Assembly: GCA_949710005.1 (NCBI GenBank)
Contig: OX453281.1
Location: 23,212,561 to 23,276,560 of the forward strand
Reading direction: 5' to 3'
Origin: Ricordea florida
Taxonomy: Eukaryota > Cnidaria > Anthozoa > Corallimorpharia > Ricordeidae
Length of the DNA stretch: 64,000 bases
Part shown: piece after piece, positions 60,155-64,000 of the stretch
How the letters are laid out: each line of letters starts with the position of its first letter
How positions within the stretch are numbered: position 1 is the first letter of the stretch
Made by a program: the position numbers and the translations under genes
Notes under the pieces: model-generated
What the model was told of the DNA's origin: nothing
Databases searched by the model: none
What the model saw: only the letters and a program-made list of their open reading frames with translations

Positions 60155-60760
60155 ATGGGTGAATACAATGGAATTTATCCTCAATTACAACCAAAAAATG
60201 AAGAAAGTACAATTAATTTCAGATTGCAGAAATCAAGTGAAGTTTTGCAAAATCTCGAGAAGGAAATTAAACATTACGAAGAAGTGAGGAAAAAATATAA
60301 TAGAGCAAGAGGAATATGCGCAAAAATTAGTGTTTCTGGAGGATTTATTTCTGTTCTTCTATCAGCAAGCGGGTTAGGAACTTCTCTCACGGGTTTTGGC
60401 GCTATAGTTGGTATACCTTTGGGTGTAGTTGGTGGATTTTTTGGATTTTTCTCAATCGGATTTGGAATTGTATCTAAAAATCTTTCCAGCAAAGTTAGTA
60501 AACACGAACAAACAGTTGCAATCGCAAAATCTAAATTAAACACAATTACAGATTTGGTCTCTAAGGCTATGAAAGATAATGTAATATCAGATCAAGAATT
60601 TTCTATAATTTTAGCGGAGTTGGAAAAGTTTCAGAAATTGAAACAAGAAGTTCGGCAAAAGTTCAGAAAAGAAGACCAAAAAAATTTCGACATGAGTATA
60701 ATAAGGAAGAAAGTTCGAGAAGATCTTTTAAAAGAACTCGTAGGAGAGAAAGGTCATTAA
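60155..60760 (+). CDS. Unknown coiled-coil protein with a hydrophobic hairpin
   Basis: 201 residues. A charged helix (SSEVLQNLEKEIKHYEEVRK) is followed by a glycine-rich hydrophobic stretch (about residues 65-110: FISVLLSASGLGTSLTGFGA, VGGFFGFFSIGFGIV). A long charged helix follows to the end. It looks like a membrane-inserting helical hairpin between coiled coils. No catalytic motif is seen. It is followed at once by the 571-residue gene. Confidence 0.7.
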   Translation: MGEYNGIYPQLQPKNEESTINFRLQKSSEVLQNLEKEIKHYEEVRKKYNRARGICAKISVSGGFISVLLSASGLGTSLTGFGAIVGIPLGVVGGFFGFFSIGFGIVSKNLSSKVSKHEQTVAIAKSKLNTITDLVSKAMKDNVISDQEFSIILAELEKFQKLKQEVRQKFRKEDQKNFDMSIIRKKVREDLLKELVGEKGH

Positions 60761-60763
60761 AAC

Positions 60764-62479
60764 TTGTATATGAGAAAACCGAAGTTGGCTGTAATTGTTT
60801 TGCTGGAACATCTTATTCTTAAAGATTTAAAGATCACACTTTTTGAAACACAAAAGAATAAGATGTTATTTAGTGATTTCACAACTCGTTACCCAAAAGC
60901 CGATCTCAATAAATTTTCATTTGTGGCTGATCCATTCGGTGGTTATATTAAATGGAAAGTTAATAACACAACTATTATGTCCGACGATGATCCTTCTGGA
61001 GAAACATGGACCGAGAATCTTTCAAATAAGTTGAAACTATCATTATGGGAAGATTTGGGATTAAACGCAACCGTTAAAAAAAGTTCGTTTCCAAAAAGTT
61101 TAACATTAACAACAAAAACTTATCCAATACCAGGAGTTAGTTTCGATCAATTCGCAAACGATGTAACAAAAATGCTGATATTTTTGAATATTTATGTTTC
61201 AGAAAAAGATAGTTTCACAGCCCCAATGAAGAATATATTCAAAAATCAAACCGTAGAACTTAAAAGCGGAAAAGAAGCTAGAGCTTGGTTGAATAAACCA
61301 AATATTAGTCAATGGCCACAGCAATTAAACATGGCTGTTTGGTGCGCAACTGCCGGTTGCGGAATAGGTTTAGGAGATATTTTGAATTACCCCAAAGTCA
61401 TTAAAAGCTTTTTTATATTTCACATCTACTTTACAATAAGAAGAATAATATATGAGCTAAAAGTTCCTCTTCCAGATAAAGATACTTTTTCCGCAAAAAA
61501 TAATATTTACAGCAAAAATGCTTATAATCGTTTATGCGCTGAATTTGGATTAAGTAATGATCAAGATTTTAAGGGGTTGAATAAACCTTTAGCAGATTTT
61601 AGATTTAAGGGAGGCACAAATCATGGAGTGGGTGATGTTTTCATTGATTACGGAAAAGGATATGTGGATAAAGATAAAATACCCGGATCACAAGAATATC
61701 AAGGAAAAGGTGGAGGATTACAAAATGTCAGAAAAATAAGGAATTACGATACAGAAGCCAACATTTGGCCTAGCTATGCAAATAGATTTTCAGATGATGG
61801 AGGTAAAAAAATTGACGGAAATTTAATATCTATGCTGCGAAATGATAGCTTTGCTGATTTTCAATATGCTTGGTTTATACCAGAGTATTGCAAAGGATTA
61901 ACAATGGCTGGTTTAGGAAGAATAAATAGATCAATTGAAGCTTTTGTTTATTGTATTTTGGGGGCGCAAGTAAATACTAGAACTTCAATTGTTAATAAAG
62001 GTGGAGGAGGAATCGAAACGCAACAAAATTTTGGTAAATTATTTGAAAGTACTGTGATTGAAAATGATGTTGCAAAGTCAATTCAAAAATACCAATTAGC
62101 GGTACAAGAATCAAAATCTCGGCTTGACTTAGCTGTTGCTCCTGGTGTTTGGTTAATGCCAAGCAATTTAATAATAAATACTGAAAGTATCGTTGGGTAT
62201 AATAATGCTTTGAAAAGAGTAACAGAAGATATGAAATTTGGAGTAAATAATTCAGTAAACAACGAAACAAAAACAGTCGGAATAGAACACAGTTTGGGAA
62301 CTTCAAAAGTTTTATTAAATACCAAACCTCAACCAATGAAACCTAAAGTAAATGAAAAAGATAAATCTGGGAATGAGGAGGAAAATAAAGTTGGTAATAT
62401 AGAAACATCTTTTCATCAAACTAATCTTTTTATTTTTGCGATTGGAGGAGCATTATTATCCTGGTTTTTATTTCGTTAA
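60764..62479 (+). CDS. Large unknown structural-type protein with C-terminal anchor
   Basis: 571 residues. The start is uncertain: ATG codons at 60764, 60770 and 60863 (MLFSDFTTRYP) are all in frame, and the third looks most like a true protein start. The body is mixed alpha/beta with a glycine-rich middle (KGGTNHGVGDVFIDYGKGYV) and no catalytic motif that I recognise. The last 20 residues (NLFIFAIGGALLSWFLF) form a tail anchor. Size and place suggest a virion surface or membrane protein. A perfect hairpin begins at the stop codon. Confidence 0.72.
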   Translation: MYMRKPKLAVIVLLEHLILKDLKITLFETQKNKMLFSDFTTRYPKADLNKFSFVADPFGGYIKWKVNNTTIMSDDDPSGETWTENLSNKLKLSLWEDLGLNATVKKSSFPKSLTLTTKTYPIPGVSFDQFANDVTKMLIFLNIYVSEKDSFTAPMKNIFKNQTVELKSGKEARAWLNKPNISQWPQQLNMAVWCATAGCGIGLGDILNYPKVIKSFFIFHIYFTIRRIIYELKVPLPDKDTFSAKNNIYSKNAYNRLCAEFGLSNDQDFKGLNKPLADFRFKGGTNHGVGDVFIDYGKGYVDKDKIPGSQEYQGKGGGLQNVRKIRNYDTEANIWPSYANRFSDDGGKKIDGNLISMLRNDSFADFQYAWFIPEYCKGLTMAGLGRINRSIEAFVYCILGAQVNTRTSIVNKGGGGIETQQNFGKLFESTVIENDVAKSIQKYQLAVQESKSRLDLAVAPGVWLMPSNLIINTESIVGYNNALKRVTEDMKFGVNNSVNNETKTVGIEHSLGTSKVLLNTKPQPMKPKVNEKDKSGNEEENKVGNIETSFHQTNLFIFAIGGALLSWFLFR

Positions 62480-62520
62480 TGTTTTGATTGCTTGAAGAAT
62501 TGCAAGATGAATCAAAACAT
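62479..62520. terminator. Hairpin between convergent genes
   Basis: ATGTTTTGATT (62479-62489) pairs perfectly with AATCAAAACAT (62510-62520), and CTTG/CAAG pairs inside. It fills the 46-bp gap between the + stop at 62479 and the - stop at 62526. Confidence 0.65.
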
Positions 62521-62525
62521 AATAT

Positions 62526-62987
62526 TTAAGCTAAAAAGCCAATGCACTCAAATTTTTCCTCGTGAAATCTGCATTGTTTTATTTCTACTTTAATTTTATC
62601 TCCCATTCCAATTCTGATATTATTATTTTCAAAAGTATTCTTATTTTCATCAAAAACATAATCTTTTATAAAAATACTTGGAACTAGAACCATCATTCTT
62701 TCAAAAACATTTACAAGAAATCCATCCTTATAAATTATACAAACAAATCCCTTAACTTTTTGGCCAATTTTAGGTTTATATGTTTTCGCCTCAATCTCTA
62801 GAAAGAAAAAAGTATCTGTATTATCCAAAATCTTTACTATCCGATTCGCGGAAATAAAATATCCATAATCTTTATCAATTTCTCCGCTCATTTTCTTATT
62901 AATTTTTCTCAAAAGATGAAGCATAATATTACTATCCAAATATTTTGGTTCAAGATAAATTCTCCTTCGAAGTATATGAGTTTCCAT
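62526..62987 (-). CDS. Rpb7-like protein (RNA polymerase subunit / S1-OB fold)
   Basis: 153 residues that follow the eukaryotic and giant-virus Rpb7 pattern from end to end. The N-terminal RNP-like part has RRIYLEPKYLDSNIMLHLLR (Rpb7: ILLHPRYFGPNL), then DYGYFISANRIVKI (KYGFVIAVTTIDNI). The junction is KTYKPKIGQKVKGFV (AIVFRPFKGEVVDAVV). The S1 part is KDGFLVNVFERM, then LVPSIFIKDYVFDENKN (FISRHSIPSEMEFDPNSN), and the end is KFECIGFLA (IFAIGSL). Rpb7 with Rpb4 forms the RNA polymerase stalk. Such a gene is not part of the usual Polinton set, so its presence suggests control of transcription or RNA by the element. Divergent from the capsid gene at 63029, with a 41-bp gap. Confidence 0.72.
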   Translation of the reverse strand: METHILRRRIYLEPKYLDSNIMLHLLRKINKKMSGEIDKDYGYFISANRIVKILDNTDTFFFLEIEAKTYKPKIGQKVKGFVCIIYKDGFLVNVFERMMVLVPSIFIKDYVFDENKNTFENNNIRIGMGDKIKVEIKQCRFHEEKFECIGFLA

Positions 62988-63028
62988 TTTACTTATCTAA
63001 AAAAATAATATAATTTTATCAAAACAAA

Positions 63029-63664
63029 ATGTTCAGTATTACAATGCATGATTCAGAAACTAGAATTTATTTAGATCCACCGCTGAAAAATCTTCGGGAG
63101 ATACAGCTCCTGGATTGCAATTTAAAGCCTAAAAAGTTGATTAATTTCAAGGACCAACAGACATTATTCAATGATAAGAATCAAGTAATCATAAAAATTC
63201 AACCCGGCACATATTCTCTTTGTAATATTCAATCAATCTTTCTTAATGATACTGCTCAGGAAAAAATAACAATAATTGAGAGTGATACTGTTAACTATCT
63301 TTATTCAAATAAGAACTACAAAGTTATAATTACGAGAGGATTAGCGATTGGTTTAGGAGTACCTGAAGTTATAAATCCTGGTAAATTATACCCCATAAAT
63401 TTACAGATTAAGGAGCCTTTGATGCTTATGTGTAGTATAGTGGATAATAAGTCGTCATATATGAATAACACCAAATATGGAGAACTTGTGAAACTTGTGC
63501 CATCAAACCTGCTTGCAAACATACCCTCAAAGGATTATCCAACAATTCCAGTTCAAAAATATGAGAACCCAATAAACCACTTCGATTTAACCATCTTAGA
63601 CAATGAATGGGAAAAACTTGATCTGAAGGGTTCCCCCATAACTTTTAGTTTAAGATTCAGATAA
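63029..63664 (+). CDS. Probable minor capsid (penton-like) protein
   Basis: 211 residues, beta-rich. The pattern is an N-terminal FSITMHDSETRIYLDPPL, then LREIQLLDCNL, KPKKLINF, IKIQPGTYSLCNIQSIF, and an ending of FDLTILDNEWEKLDLKG and FSLRF. This order resembles the single-jelly-roll minor capsid proteins described for Polintons (PPI-L...IPNI...PeGsY motif series). A hairpin follows the stop. Assignment is by pattern only. Confidence 0.55.
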   Translation: MFSITMHDSETRIYLDPPLKNLREIQLLDCNLKPKKLINFKDQQTLFNDKNQVIIKIQPGTYSLCNIQSIFLNDTAQEKITIIESDTVNYLYSNKNYKVIITRGLAIGLGVPEVINPGKLYPINLQIKEPLMLMCSIVDNKSSYMNNTKYGELVKLVPSNLLANIPSKDYPTIPVQKYENPINHFDLTILDNEWEKLDLKGSPITFSLRFR

Positions 63665-63668
63665 ATTT

Positions 63669-63700
63669 TGTTATGTAACTATTACTTGAGTTATATAACA
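63669..63700. terminator. Hairpin between convergent genes
   Basis: TGTTATGTAAC (63669-63679) pairs with GTTATATAACA (63690-63700) with one G-U pair. The sequence is close to the 58693-58724 hairpin. It lies in the 48-bp gap between the + stop at 63664 and the - stop at 63713. Confidence 0.6.
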
Positions 63701-63712
63701 TAATTTTTTTAA

Positions 63713-64000
63713 CTAATCTTCTTCTCCCCACACCTCTTCTTCCAAAAACTTTAACTCCTCAAAATCAACACACCAATCTAAATACCTAGTTGGGTGCCAA
63801 GCCACTTCCATTATTTCATCATGCAATCTTCTAAAAAATTTCTCTTTATGAATTACCTTAAAGTAATTTAAAAATATTCCCATTTCTATTTTCCCAACAT
63901 GAAATTTTTCATCAAACTTATAAATTTTAACTGGATTATATGAATACTTTACATGATATTCTGAACGATTTTTATAATAAGCATCAAAATAAAAACTATT
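63713..64000 (-). CDS. Unknown protein with ME.WHP motif, cut by the window edge
   Basis: The last 95 residues of a minus-strand frame that continues beyond the right edge. The C-terminus contains RLHDEIMEVAWHPTRYLDWC then VDFEELKFLEEE. The series ME..WHP.R...W is common near the C-terminus of short proteins in giant viruses and related elements; its function is not known to me. Composition matches the other element genes. Confidence 0.6.
   Translation of the reverse strand, partial: NSFYFDAYYKNRSEYHVKYSYNPVKIYKFDEKFHVGKIEMGIFLNYFKVIHKEKFFRRLHDEIMEVAWHPTRYLDWCVDFEELKFLEEEVWGEED

Larger units (their letters stand above)
48894..64000 (+). mobile_element. Polinton / adintovirus-like element, right end outside the window
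   Basis: At least 15 kb carrying a protein-primed DNA polymerase B, a DDE integrase, a probable double-jelly-roll capsid protein, a packaging ATPase, a probable minor capsid protein and about nine further genes. Genes lie on both strands with gaps usually below 100 bp, and the DNA is more AT-rich than the host. It looks whole over the visible part: no breaks were seen in the visible genes, which suggests a young insertion. The left end is not resolved and the right end lies beyond the edge. An adenovirus-type protease, usual in the family, is not among the visible genes. It appears to sit in a SEC16 intron. Confidence 0.85.

Overview
The window is animal nuclear DNA: intron-split genes with GT/AG junctions, dense short transposons, tRNA-derived SINEs, Penelope-like hammerhead remnants and long introns. 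The repeat families and the Sec16, Cdk9 and Tyw3 protein sequences fit an anthozoan cnidarian, probably a stony coral. That assignment is inference, because no species marker is present.

Layout. 1-693 is the 3' end of CDK9 (+). 2708-7139 is a complete eight-exon TYW3 (-). 7176-7403 is CDC26 (+), head to head with TYW3, the two start codons only 36 bp apart. 7.4-23.2 kb is gene-poor and repeat-rich: Penelope-like and SINE sequence with an 86-bp perfect palindrome, decayed LINE tails, a pogo-like 1.06-kb element and several TIR elements. It also holds two related small unknown genes (about 120 and 117 codons, both -). 23271-48178 is the first 20 coding exons (1793 codons, one open frame across all splices) of SEC16, the COPII / ER exit-site scaffold. 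Its introns are loaded with small non-autonomous elements, among them a 260-bp tandem unit carrying a canonical type I hammerhead ribozyme (47040-47100). The remaining SEC16 exons are not in the window.

From about 48.9 kb to the right edge lies a Polinton/adintovirus-like element, apparently inside a SEC16 intron. It is AT-rich and tightly packed, and it looks whole over the visible part, with no breaks seen in the visible genes; its right end is outside the window. It carries a protein-primed type B DNA polymerase, a DDE integrase, a probable double-jelly-roll major capsid protein, an A32/FtsK-like packaging ATPase, a probable minor capsid protein, a run of membrane-segment proteins and several unknowns. 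Less expected is an Rpb7-like gene (S1/OB-fold RNA polymerase subunit relative), and all three convergent gene pairs with a gap have an AT-rich hairpin in it. Together with a recurring AT-rich upstream motif, this suggests transcription signals of the element's own.

The strongest candidates for something little described are the Rpb7-like gene plus hairpin terminators in the Polinton, the retrozyme-like hammerhead unit, the internally repeated 672-residue SEC16 exon, and the pair of orphan paralogues at 13.8 and 17.7 kb.
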